This document shows, piece after piece, positions 56,110-64,000 of a DNA stretch of 64,000 nucleotides (its first letter is position 1; every line of letters begins with the position of its first letter). The notes beneath the pieces were generated by a model. That model did no database searches. It was not told where the DNA came from and saw nothing but the letters and a program-made list of their open reading frames with translations. The DNA comes from Actinomycetes bacterium (GTDB taxonomy: Bacteria; Actinomycetota; Acidimicrobiia; Acidimicrobiales; Bog-793), in assembly GCA_021796535.1 (NCBI GenBank), contig JAKABW010000010.1, positions 1-64,000 on the forward strand, read 5' to 3'. The translations under genes and the position numbers were made by a program.

Positions 56110-56583
56110 ATGCAAGATGTCAAAGGTGAAACAAAAATACTTGCCGCCGATCAAAAAAGTTATATACCTATCCCCAAAGTTGCCGTACAAATGCGGGTTG
56201 CCAACGTCAACGTTGCCTTGCCGGACAGCCATCCCAAAATCACCCTGGAAGAAATCCTCCCTCCGCACAGACGCTTGATCATAAAGACCGGGGCCATGGA
56301 GGGAATCTCCGTATCATATGCACAGAATAAAATTCGCCACAAGAGGCCCCTCACCCATACGCTCATACTCGACATATTGGCAAATTTTTCCCTGTGTGTC
56401 GACCAAATTATGATTACAAAAGTCATAGGAGAAGTATTTCTTACCGAGTTGGTTATTTCCGGACCGAAAGGACAAAAACGCATCGATGCAAGACCTTCCG
56501 ATGCGCTTGCCATTGCCCTTTATCACACACCGGAAGTTCCGATTATGGTAAGCGAGGAAGTGTTGGCGGCACTCGGCTACTAG
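56110..56583 (+). CDS. Bifunctional nuclease family protein (DUF151)
   Basis: About 157 residues. The DUF151 core spans about 25-150: LPPHRRLIIKTGAMEGIS, RPLTHTLILDIL and the signature RIDARPSDALAIAL, then VPIMVSEEVL. Members act on DNA or RNA in some organisms; the role here is unknown. ATG 56110 is chosen because GAGG lies five bases before it; the frame is also open from ATG 56083. It follows rodA by about 110 bases and converges with aroE. Confidence 0.88.
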   Translation: MQDVKGETKILAADQKSYIPIPKVAVQMRVANVNVALPDSHPKITLEEILPPHRRLIIKTGAMEGISVSYAQNKIRHKRPLTHTLILDILANFSLCVDQIMITKVIGEVFLTELVISGPKGQKRIDARPSDALAIALYHTPEVPIMVSEEVLAALGY

Positions 56584-56589
56584 CCCCGG

Positions 56590-57423
56590 CTATTCCTTGA
56601 TGCTCGCAAGAACAGCTTCCCACATAACCTGGAGGGGCGGTTCAAAACCTGTCCAGATATAAAACTGAATGGCAGCCTGATGGATCAGCATCCCCAATCC
56701 GTTTCTTACCTTGGCGCCGCAACCCCGGGCCACCTTCATGATCGGTGTTTCCAAAGGGGCATAAATCATATCCACTACCCAATGTCTGTCCAAAAAAATA
56801 TTTTTCAATACATTCAATTCGCTCGACTCCAGATCAGCGTCGCCTCCCATTCCGATGGGTGTGGCGTTGATGAACAGATCCGCGTCCCGGTGCGCATCTA
56901 TTTGATTGAACAGACCATATCCGACGGGACCTTCGGCCAATTCCAAAATTCCTTCGGCCGCATCCTGCCTTCTGCCCAGTACCACCACTTCCGCCGCTCC
57001 GGCATTTGTCAAAGCGAGAAGAGCCGCTTTGGCCGCTCCGCCGTTACCCAGTATCACTATTTTTTTGCCTACCGGGATAAATCCCCAATCCAAAATGTCA
57101 TCCAACAGGCCCTGTCCGTCCGTACTCTCGGCGATGATCTCACCGTTTGAAAAAACTATCGTATTGGCCGACATCAGACGTTTGGCAGTATCGCTTTTTT
57201 TGTCCGCCAACAAATATACGGAGTGCTTATGGGGCATCGTAACAGACAAACCCCTGAAAGATAACGCCACGGCGCCTTTGAGTGCCGCCTCCACGTTCCC
57301 TTTTTCAACGCGATAGGCGCAGTAGTGCCAATCCAGACCGAGAGCCTCGTATGCCGCATTGTGGATTGCCGGCGACAGCGAATGAGAGACCGGGTCGCCT
57401 ATGATTCCCGCTGTTTCAGTCAT
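56590..57423 (-). CDS. aroE: Shikimate dehydrogenase
   Basis: NADPH-dependent reduction of dehydroshikimate in the chorismate pathway, which also feeds trpE and menF here. The N-terminal substrate domain has IGDPVSHSLSPAIHNAAY near 7-24, the catalytic Lys in TMPHKHSVY near 63 and the Asp in STDGQGLLDD near 100. The Rossmann loop is GNGGAAKAALLAL near 125. ATG 57423 has GGAGAGG just upstream and gives 277 residues; the frame is open to 57438. It follows ruvX in the same direction. Confidence 0.96.
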   Translation of the reverse strand: MTETAGIIGDPVSHSLSPAIHNAAYEALGLDWHYCAYRVEKGNVEAALKGAVALSFRGLSVTMPHKHSVYLLADKKSDTAKRLMSANTIVFSNGEIIAESTDGQGLLDDILDWGFIPVGKKIVILGNGGAAKAALLALTNAGAAEVVVLGRRQDAAEGILELAEGPVGYGLFNQIDAHRDADLFINATPIGMGGDADLESSELNVLKNIFLDRHWVVDMIYAPLETPIMKVARGCGAKVRNGLGMLIHQAAIQFYIWTGFEPPLQVMWEAVLASIKE

Positions 57424-57480
57424 TTTAAACCTCTCCATAAAAAGATGCTTTCACATAATCTTCCGGCAAAATAGTTTCCT

Positions 57481-58068
57481 CTACCTCAACGAGTCCAAAT
57501 AAGATTGCAATATAAGAGCGGCGGCTTTGTCGTCAACTCTCGTCTTTTCATATTTGGTTCGCTTTCTTTTGCCCCCGCCGGAAATGCTAGCCTTTCCTGC
57601 GGCGCCCCGCCTTTCTCCGGGAGTATTTTTACCGGATAACATACCGGTAGCATCAGGCAGCTGGCTGTTATTTGCCGGTGATTTCCCGGCACTTACGCTG
57701 CCTTTCTGGGTAGTAAAACCGGACATTCTGCGGGCACCTTTCAAGAGAGAAAGTGCTTCTTTACTGGAATTTCTTTCGTCCCATAACTTCCATCCGACAC
57801 CAAAAAAAACCAGCAATTTTTGAGCTTCATCTGCTATGTGCTCCGCCGCCTGGTTCTTTTGACCGTCCAGAGAGATCGGAAGTCCGACTATGATACAGTC
57901 TATCTCCAGACCTTCCAGCACTTCATGTATCGCCAGATAAGTTGCCTCATGGCTTGTTTGACGTTCTACAATTGCCCACGGCATCGCCAAAAGTCCGTTC
58001 GAATCGGCAACAGCCACGCCTATTCTTTTTTCACCCAGATCCAGTGCAACAAGCCGTTTATGGGGCAC
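57481..58068 (-). CDS. ruvX: Putative pre-16S rRNA nuclease / Holliday junction resolvase (YqgF) with an insert
   Basis: RNase H-fold protein for 16S 5'-end maturation and possibly recombination. The core matches: ALDLGEKRIGVAVAD at the start, IIVGLPISLDGQ near 60, WDERNSSKEA near 95 and DDKAAALILQSYLD at the end. Between the last two lies a low-complexity Gly/Ser/Lys-rich stretch of about 45 residues that the usual 135-150 residue family lacks, giving 195. The insert is where the family has a short loop. It lies between alaS and aroE; mltG, normally also there in actinomycetes, is absent. GTG start. Confidence 0.9.
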   Translation of the reverse strand: MPHKRLVALDLGEKRIGVAVADSNGLLAMPWAIVERQTSHEATYLAIHEVLEGLEIDCIIVGLPISLDGQKNQAAEHIADEAQKLLVFFGVGWKLWDERNSSKEALSLLKGARRMSGFTTQKGSVSAGKSPANNSQLPDATGMLSGKNTPGERRGAAGKASISGGGKRKRTKYEKTRVDDKAAALILQSYLDSLR

Positions 58069-58139
58069 TTCACAACTTTAGCACTTCGCCATGCTTTGTT
58101 CAGCTTGAAATACAGCCGGACAAAAAGGCAGCGTAAACG

Positions 58140-60737
58140 CTAATCCTTTTCCGCTGCCGAAATAAAGGACCGTGCGTAAGAACGCAGGGCATCCATTGCC
58201 TCGGCAATGTTTTCGGTATTTTTCCCGCCTGCCACGGCAAGGGCCGGGGAACCCCCTCCTCCCCCTCCGAGGAGAGCGGAGACGGCATTTATGGCATCTT
58301 TGGCGTTATACCCTTTCCCCGTGTTTACCGCAGCGGCAAGCGATACCTTGCCGTCGGTTTGCGCACTCACTATGGCAACAAAATCAATTTTGTTGCCCCC
58401 CGAAAGTTTGGAGACCATAGCACGGAGTTCATCCGCCTGGTAATTGTCAGCCCTAACCACCAAAATACCGTTTTCTGCCAAAAGTTCCAGCCTTTTGATT
58501 TCCTCGGCTGTCTTGAGTTCTTTGAGCCTGGTTGCTTCCTGACGGGCTTTTGCTTCCGCGTTTTCCAGCTTTTCCAGAGCCGGCAGCAATTGGTCTTTTG
58601 AGGTATGCAATTTTTTTGCCGCCTCTTGCAAAACAAAGTCGGTGTTGCGCATCTCGGCCAAAGTGTTCATCCCGGTTGTCGCTTCTATTCTTCTCGTATT
58701 GGCACCGATGGATGCCTCTGAAACTATATAGAACATGCCGATAGTTCCGAGGGAAGAGACGTGAGTCCCGCCACAAAGTTCCGTGGAGAAATCTCCGGCG
58801 CGCACAACCCTCACCCGGTCCCCGTATTTTTCCCCGAAAAACGCCATGGCTCCCGCTTCTTCAGCTTCACGTTTGGTGGTCTCGTAAATTTCCACGGATG
58901 CGTTCAACAGAATATGTTCGTTTACCAAATTTTCTATCTGAATTTTTTCTTCCTCGGTGAGCGCGGCAAAATGACTGAAATCAAATCTCAGACGGTCCGG
59001 AGCCACCAACGAACCCTGCTGCTTTACGTGGGGACCAAGCACCTGACGCAACGCCGCGTGCAGCAAATGGGTTGCCGTGTGGTTTTTTCTGGTGGCTGCA
59101 CGCAACTTTTCGTCTGCTTCCAAATCTACCTCGGTACCCGGTTCAAAAGGATTTCCCTTAAAAACACCGCGGTGCAAGACGACGGAAAAATGACCCGACT
59201 GCGTGTCTTTTACCTCAAAAACAGTTCCGGCGGCGGCAATTCTCCCTTTGTCTCCGACTTGTCCTCCGCCTTCCGGATAAAAACAGGTTGAAGTAAGGAT
59301 AACGTCGTATTCGTTCTCCTTGTCGGCGGGCAATACTTCCAGCACTCTTGCTTTTGCCTGCGTGGAGCCGTGCCAGAGCGGGACAGTCGGACCGTGGTCT
59401 TTGCTGATTTTTTCCAGCAGTTCATAGTGGTCGGTATCGTTTGAGGCAAGCTGCTTTCTGTTGGCTCTGGCCCTATCCCGCTGTGCCTCCATCAAATGGC
59501 TGAATGCATCCAGATCGACTTCCTTTTGTTTTTCGTGAGCCATTTCCACCGTCAGTTCGATAGGGAAGCCATAGGTGTCATGCAATTTAAATGCAACTTC
59601 ACCCGATAAAATATCCAAATCCTCTTTCAGAGCCTGTTGCAGTAACGTCTCCCCGGATTTAAGCGTTCGCCGGAAAGTCTCCTCTTCTTGGGTCAATATT
59701 TTGATAATGAGATCTCTGTCTTCACAAAGTTTTGGATAACTGTCCTTCATCAGATCGGCCACGAAAGATCCGAGTTTTGGAGTCATGAGTCCGTCATAGC
59801 CGAGATAGCTGGCCCGCAGTGCGGCACGGCGTATAATCCTTCTCAGGACATAACCTCTCCCCTCGTTGGAGGGGAACACCCCGTCGGAAATTAAAAACGC
59901 CATGGCGCGCGCATGGTCTGCCAGTATGCGCAGAGCAATAACCGAATCTTTTGCATCGGGATCGGAAACTTTGGTCAATTCCGCGGCATGATCGATGATC
60001 GGCTTCAACAGGCAGGTGTCAAAAACAGAGTCGACTCCCTCCAAAAGAGCCACTATTCTTTCCAGGCCGGCTCCCGTGTCTATACTCGGTTTCGGAAGAG
60101 GTATCAGCTGCCCGTCGGCAAGTCTTTCGTATTGCATAAAAACCAGATTCCATATTTCCACGAACCTGTCTTCGCCGCCGTATTTGGGACCGCCCGGCTG
60201 TCCAAAACGCTCTCCTTTGTCAAAATAGATCTCGGAACAGGGCCCGCAAGGACCTGTGTTGCCCATCTTCCAAAAGTTGTCTTCCCCCATAATCTGGATT
60301 CTCTCATCGGGAACTCGGGCCACCGTCTTCCAAATGTTGGCCGAGTCGGCATCCGACTCATGCACGGTCACCCACAGCTTTTCCGGATCCAGACCCAAAA
60401 TTTCAGTCACAAACTCCCAGGCGTATGAGATGGCTTCTTCTTTGAAATAGTCCCCAAAGCTGAAATTCCCCAACATCTCAAAAAAAGTGTTATGCCTGGC
60501 CGTGGTACCCACAAGTTCGATATCAAGCATCCTGAAACAACGCTGTATGCTTGTGGCACGCGAAAAAGGAGCCTTTTTCTCCCCGGTAAAATAAGGCTTA
60601 AAAGGCACCATTCCCGCTATGGTAAACAGCAACCCTTCTTCCGGCGGCACCAAAGGCCAAGGCTCTACCGGTTCATGGGCATTGTCTGAAAAGTACTTGA
60701 TAAAAGAAGTCCTTAACTTAGTGGCGTTCCAGCTCAA
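58140..60737 (-). CDS. alaS: Alanyl-tRNA synthetase
   Basis: Charges tRNA-Ala. The 865-residue class II enzyme has the N-terminal catalytic core (RCFRMLDIELVG near 64, GNTGPCGPCSEI near 152, RRIIRRAALRASYLG near 300), the editing domain with zinc-type ligands HTATHLLHAAL near 562 and CGGTHVSSLG near 660, and the C-terminal DHHA1 domain with a Gly-rich loop GGGGGGSPALA near 835. TTG start with GGAAGG eight bases upstream. It begins the alaS-ruvX-aroE run. Confidence 0.98.
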   Translation of the reverse strand: MSWNATKLRTSFIKYFSDNAHEPVEPWPLVPPEEGLLFTIAGMVPFKPYFTGEKKAPFSRATSIQRCFRMLDIELVGTTARHNTFFEMLGNFSFGDYFKEEAISYAWEFVTEILGLDPEKLWVTVHESDADSANIWKTVARVPDERIQIMGEDNFWKMGNTGPCGPCSEIYFDKGERFGQPGGPKYGGEDRFVEIWNLVFMQYERLADGQLIPLPKPSIDTGAGLERIVALLEGVDSVFDTCLLKPIIDHAAELTKVSDPDAKDSVIALRILADHARAMAFLISDGVFPSNEGRGYVLRRIIRRAALRASYLGYDGLMTPKLGSFVADLMKDSYPKLCEDRDLIIKILTQEEETFRRTLKSGETLLQQALKEDLDILSGEVAFKLHDTYGFPIELTVEMAHEKQKEVDLDAFSHLMEAQRDRARANRKQLASNDTDHYELLEKISKDHGPTVPLWHGSTQAKARVLEVLPADKENEYDVILTSTCFYPEGGGQVGDKGRIAAAGTVFEVKDTQSGHFSVVLHRGVFKGNPFEPGTEVDLEADEKLRAATRKNHTATHLLHAALRQVLGPHVKQQGSLVAPDRLRFDFSHFAALTEEEKIQIENLVNEHILLNASVEIYETTKREAEEAGAMAFFGEKYGDRVRVVRAGDFSTELCGGTHVSSLGTIGMFYIVSEASIGANTRRIEATTGMNTLAEMRNTDFVLQEAAKKLHTSKDQLLPALEKLENAEAKARQEATRLKELKTAEEIKRLELLAENGILVVRADNYQADELRAMVSKLSGGNKIDFVAIVSAQTDGKVSLAAAVNTGKGYNAKDAINAVSALLGGGGGGSPALAVAGGKNTENIAEAMDALRSYARSFISAAEKD

Positions 60738-61052
60738 CTTGATTCCTTCCTTGTGATCTGTAAAATAATGACTTTGGAGACATGCCTTACTTTGCGGATA
60801 CTTGTTTAAACTCTAACAAGTTTTTACGCCGGGTATCAAAAAAATGCCCCTTGGCTGTGGCTTTGCGAACTCAAAACAAGGTTCGGTTCCGGATAAGCTC
60901 ACTCACGAAAGGGTCTCCGGTATACCCGCCGGAAAGCTTGCCTCACGGCAATTTACAGACACGATATCCCGCGAAAAGATTACGGGTTTTTGAAAGCTTT
61001 GCTTTGTGCCGGACCTCAACTCCTCAAGAAAACCGAAACAAAATCCGACATT
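60738..61052. other. Intergenic region upstream of alaS
   Basis: These 315 bases have no credible gene. A hairpin ACTTGTT/AACAAGT with T-run on the plus strand lies at about 60809-60835. No T-box sequence (GGGTGGNACCGCG) was seen on the minus strand. Confidence 0.45.
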
Positions 61053-61958
61053 TCAGAGCTCTCGCGACATGGCCCTTCTCGCCCCCAAAAACAACGCCGC
61101 AATCAGCCAGAGTACGATGACAATGGCCGCCTGCCATCCCGTCTCGATTCTGTTTAATGTCGCCCCGGGCTGAAGAGCCGCCGGCGTCATTTGGCGCAGC
61201 GTCACTCCCACAAAGGCTTGGCGCCAGCCGGGGTAAGAAGAAAAGGCGGACAACAGAGAGGTAATGACCAACTCCCCCAGCAACGTCACGCCTATCGCAA
61301 TCGAGCGGGAACCGAACAGGTTGGCCAACCCGAAAGCCAGGATCGTCCAGACAAAGACCTCAAGCAGGATCCATAAGTCGGCCCGCAGGATGTCGGGAAA
61401 GGACAATTCTCCGCCCCCGCCGAGAAAGTTATGGCCCCGCAGAAAGTACGAGGCGACACCCAAAATAACGAGGGTGGGTAAAATTATTTGCATCACGACA
61501 AGTATGACCGCTCCGAGATCCGCAAAGAAAAAAGACATCCTGGAGCGCCCGGTCGCCACCAGATTCCGAAGCACGCCGGTGCCCAGAGTTCCCACGGCAC
61601 CCGCCGTTGCCAGCAACACTCCGGCCACGGAGGCAAAAAATCCCAGGGCACTCGACAATCCGCCGAATTTATTCATGGTTCCCAAGGGACCGAATCTGTG
61701 CGGATCGGAAATATGCAGTATTTCCAAAACCATCGAAACCAGAAAAACAATGCCGAATGTCAGCACCCAAGCGGTAACGTACACCCCTCTTCTGTGGCGC
61801 AGAACATAGACGGACGAAGCAAAAACTGATCTCTTGGCGGCGTTGCGATTCAACGTTGCACCGCTTGCCGGCATATCGGCTTGTTCCCCGGTGCCGGAGT
61901 TTTCCGATAACCTCGCTGTTTCCATCAAGGTATAAATAGGTTTTTTCGAATCTGCCAT
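61053..61958 (-). CDS. ABC-2-type transporter permease
   Basis: Membrane partner of the ATPase encoded just upstream (75-bp gap). The 301-residue protein has an N-terminal polar segment of about 45 residues followed by about six hydrophobic helices (starting near residues 60, 100, 145, 190, 220 and 275). This is the layout of ABC-2 permeases that export drugs, peptides or lipids. No motif identifies the substrate. The N-terminal segment is longer than usual, so the true start may be later. Confidence 0.8.
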   Translation of the reverse strand: MADSKKPIYTLMETARLSENSGTGEQADMPASGATLNRNAAKRSVFASSVYVLRHRRGVYVTAWVLTFGIVFLVSMVLEILHISDPHRFGPLGTMNKFGGLSSALGFFASVAGVLLATAGAVGTLGTGVLRNLVATGRSRMSFFFADLGAVILVVMQIILPTLVILGVASYFLRGHNFLGGGGELSFPDILRADLWILLEVFVWTILAFGLANLFGSRSIAIGVTLLGELVITSLLSAFSSYPGWRQAFVGVTLRQMTPAALQPGATLNRIETGWQAAIVIVLWLIAALFLGARRAMSREL

Positions 61959-62032
61959 CTCATGTCCGCCTTTAATGTTTGATCTTTTTCACAGGAAAAC
62001 GGCCCGTGTGATTTTCCCAGTTTGCGAATGGT

Positions 62033-62986
62033 TCAGACATTGCCAAAACTCTGCTCGCCCAATTTTTTGGTGAGCTCCAAGAACCTTTTTTCCAGGCTCT
62101 GGTTGGAACATGCAATACCGTAAACGGTGATTTGGTTTTCGACCAGCAGCCTGTTTGTTTCACCGGCTTGTTGTTTGGCATCGGTTTCCGCCGAAACGCC
62201 GTAAGCAATACCCGAGTCGGAAATACGACAATTGAAGATCCGTCTGTCCCCGGTCACCAGTAAAGCGGCGACGGCCGGATCGCTGCATTCGATTACTATA
62301 TCCGTATCGCCGCCGGCAATAATGTCAGAAAGCTCACCCTGTATGACTACTTTCCCGCCATCCAGTATCGCCACATGCTGGCATGTCTTTTGCACCTCGT
62401 CCAACAGATGGGACGAAAGCAACACACTGCGCCCTTCCTCCACCAAACGCTGGATCAGATCCCGCAAGGCGTTCATCCCGGCCGGATCAAGTCCGTTCAT
62501 GGGCTCGTCCAACAAAAGGAGTTTCGGATCGGCAATCAGACATGCGGCTATTCCGAGTCGCTGTCGCATTCCCATGGAGTAGGTTCCCACTTTGACTTTT
62601 GCGTAATGAGTCAACTCCACTTTGTCCAAGGATTCAAAAATTCTTTTGTAAGCGTCTCCCCCGCGTGCCGCGGCCAGAATTTCAAGATTGGCAAGAGCTG
62701 TGAGATTTTTGAGAAACCTGGGTTCTTCGATAATGGCACCCACTTGGTTTAGTGCCGCCCTGCGGTCATCAAAAGCGTCAAAACCGCCTATTTTAACAGT
62801 TCCCTTATTCTTAGGTGTCAAACCCAAAATAACCCTCATCAGAGTTGTTTTCCCTGCTCCGTTCGGCCCCAAATACCCGAAAGAACAAGCTTCGGGAACT
62901 TCCAGATCCACGTCGTTGATCACGACACGATCCGCAAAGGACTTTACGAGCCCGTTTATCTTTAGAATTGCGCCGGATTCTTGCAA
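62033..62986 (-). CDS. ABC transporter ATP-binding protein
   Basis: The 317-residue ATPase has Walker A GPNGAGKTTLM near 40, the signature SMGMRQRLGIA near 140, Walker B LLLLDEPMNGLDP near 160 and the switch His in LLSSHLLDEV near 195. The C-terminal 90 residues are a family-type extension. It resembles DrrA/CcmA-like exporters. TTG start, weakly supported. It forms an export pair with the permease downstream. Confidence 0.93.
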   Translation of the reverse strand: MQESGAILKINGLVKSFADRVVINDVDLEVPEACSFGYLGPNGAGKTTLMRVILGLTPKNKGTVKIGGFDAFDDRRAALNQVGAIIEEPRFLKNLTALANLEILAAARGGDAYKRIFESLDKVELTHYAKVKVGTYSMGMRQRLGIAACLIADPKLLLLDEPMNGLDPAGMNALRDLIQRLVEEGRSVLLSSHLLDEVQKTCQHVAILDGGKVVIQGELSDIIAGGDTDIVIECSDPAVAALLVTGDRRIFNCRISDSGIAYGVSAETDAKQQAGETNRLLVENQITVYGIACSNQSLEKRFLELTKKLGEQSFGNV

Positions 62987-63041
62987 ATCATCACCCGTCC
63001 AATAACTCTTTAAATCATTTTCACCCGCATACTAACACACA

Positions 63042-63080
63042 AGCCAGTTTGTTGTCGCGACATCAAACTGGCTTTTTCTT
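63042..63080 (+). terminator. Strong hairpin with T-run, plus strand, in a near-perfect 32-bp palindrome
   Basis: AGCCAGTTTG (63042-63051) pairs with CAAACTGGCT (63064-63073) around TGTCGCGACA, itself a palindrome. Only one T:T position breaks the symmetry. TTTTTCTTTT follows on the plus strand. Both neighbouring genes are on the minus strand, where no T-run follows, so its purpose is unclear. Confidence 0.6.
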
Positions 63081-63097
63081 TTGTAAAAGTTGCCGCA

Positions 63098-63808
63098 TCA
63101 AACAGCACACAGCAACTCCAGAAATATTTTTTCTATTTTTAATTTATTTTTTGCCGTAAGAGGTGTTTTTTCTCTTCCGCCACTGTTCCTGTCCGGATCT
63201 TTATTGCTTTCACATATCAAGATATTTTTATCCATTGCTCCGCAATCAATATTTAATTTCTTTTTACCAAATAAGTCCCATAAATACTCCTGTGACGCAT
63301 CCAAGGGCAGCATGGTGTAAAACCAAGTACCGTCTTTGTTGCGCCTCTGCGAAATGCCGACGGCTTTTCCGTCGTCTGCCACCACCTCGCCGGGTCCAAG
63401 GCCGGCAAAACAAATCAGCCGCGAGTCTTCCCCGATAAGCCTTCCCGTATAAACACAGCTCTCGACCGCCAACAAATTCAGTGTTTTTGCATAAAGTTTT
63501 CCTACCCAAACAGGCGATTTCAAAATATCGCTTTCATACAAAGGATCGTCGCAGGGTATAAAAATGTCTATCCACACTTGTGCGAGCGGAGATACCGCAA
63601 CGGCTCCCCCGCCGCTTCTGCGCTTTACGATGCGAAAGCGCTCACCGGAAAAGTCGGCAGAAAGTACTTCTGTACTCTGCGAACTCCCCAAAACAAGAGC
63701 GGAATCAAGCGGATTGCAAACAAAAACGGTTCTCTTTGGCATCGGAGCAACCCTTGCCGCCAAGACTTCGGCATAATCTGATTCATAAATCAGTCTAAAA
63801 TTTGTCAT
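63098..63808 (-). CDS. Lipoate-protein ligase A / octanoyltransferase-like protein
   Basis: A biotin/lipoate ligase-fold protein of about 236 residues. Family marks: CNPLDSALVLGSSQSTEVL near 30, RRSGGGAVAVSP near 60, GKLYAKTLNLLA near 100 and GISQRRNKDGTWFY near 150 (a Lys needed for acyl transfer is in DGKAVG). The frame is open to 63877, but the previous gene ends at 63825, so I choose ATG 63808. It could be a lipoate ligase, octanoyltransferase or an unassigned member of the fold. Confidence 0.8.
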   Translation of the reverse strand: MTNFRLIYESDYAEVLAARVAPMPKRTVFVCNPLDSALVLGSSQSTEVLSADFSGERFRIVKRRSGGGAVAVSPLAQVWIDIFIPCDDPLYESDILKSPVWVGKLYAKTLNLLAVESCVYTGRLIGEDSRLICFAGLGPGEVVADDGKAVGISQRRNKDGTWFYTMLPLDASQEYLWDLFGKKKLNIDCGAMDKNILICESNKDPDRNSGGREKTPLTAKNKLKIEKIFLELLCAV

Positions 63809-63824
63809 CGGAAGCGGGATATAC

Positions 63825-64000
63825 TCAAGAACAGTTTTCAATAAGAAGAGGCGATTCCCACTCTTCTCCCTGGACATACGGTTTCCACTCCGGCCTGATA
63901 TCGCCCCGTGCGATAAACATATGCAATGACGGTTGGGGCTCCCTTGGCAATTTATACAATTTAAATCCTGTTTCGGAAATCAGGCTGCTTCCTTTTACCG
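63825..64000 (-). CDS. 3' end of a gene running off the right edge, unknown function
   Basis: An open frame of 58 codons enters from the right edge and ends at TGA 63827-63825. It reads GSSLISETGFKLYKLPREPQ, then HMFIARGDIRPEWKPYVQGE and ends LLIENCS. I recognise no family. It stops 17 bases before the chosen start of the lipoate-ligase-like gene, in the same direction, so the two are probably cotranscribed. Confidence 0.6.
   Translation of the reverse strand, partial: VKGSSLISETGFKLYKLPREPQPSLHMFIARGDIRPEWKPYVQGEEWESPLLIENCS

Noticed and set aside
60738-61052. T-box leader for alaS
   Set aside because: No GGGTGGNACCGCG T-box core on the minus strand.

Overview
The window is chromosomal DNA of moderate GC content and reads as an actinomycete, probably near Acidimicrobiia. 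The evidence is a 16S rRNA 5' end, the arginine order argC-J-B-D-F-R-G-H, the histidine order hisD-C-B-H-A-F-(GroES-like)-I followed by trpE, a mycothiol synthase gene, a menaquinone gene pair, two SEDS (FtsW/RodA family) genes and many GTG/TTG starts. The class-level placement is inference; no database search was possible.

Layout. 1-922: 5' end of a 16S rRNA gene (minus strand) and its leader. 923-10279: minus-strand arginine operon argCJBDFRGH plus a 3-methyladenine DNA glycosylase gene, with an ARG-box-like site upstream of argC. 10570-13377: divergent secreted GH3 glycosidase with a PA14 insert. 13393-17157: trpF-trpB-trpA (minus) and divergent trpC (plus). 17162-28866: minus-strand block of a two-component system, ygfZ, trpE and the his operon. 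29006-39733: mixed genes, including membrane proteins, nth, a DUF459-like SGNH protein, mshD, rlmN, a TetR regulator, menG-menF and a YbhN-type membrane protein. 39762-45223: c-di-GMP phosphodiesterase and ppk, followed by about 950 bp without a credible gene. 46179-49292: SEDS protein and guaA. 49386-54792: an AT-richer accessory insert carrying one very large helicase/nuclease gene and decayed sequence behind it. 54793-58068: second SEDS protein, bifunctional nuclease, aroE and ruvX. 58140-64000: alaS, an ABC transporter pair, a lipoate-ligase-like gene and the 3' end of one more gene.

Together the genes cover most of arginine synthesis through the acetyl-ornithine cycle, much of histidine synthesis (hisG and hisE not seen), most of tryptophan synthesis (trpD and trpG not seen), late menaquinone steps, mycothiol synthesis, polyphosphate and cell-wall polymerisation. 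trpF and hisA are both present, so the shared PriA enzyme of many other actinomycetes is not needed.

The most interesting accessory locus is the DUF4011-like / SF1 helicase / Vsr-like nuclease gene between guaA and rodA. Its probable DUF3320 C-terminal module lies just downstream in another frame and contains a further one-base frameshift, so the locus looks like a defence gene that has lost its tail. A second notable point is that the RodA-like protein at 54793 has Ala where the conserved catalytic Asp of SEDS glycosyltransferases should be, while the other SEDS protein keeps it.
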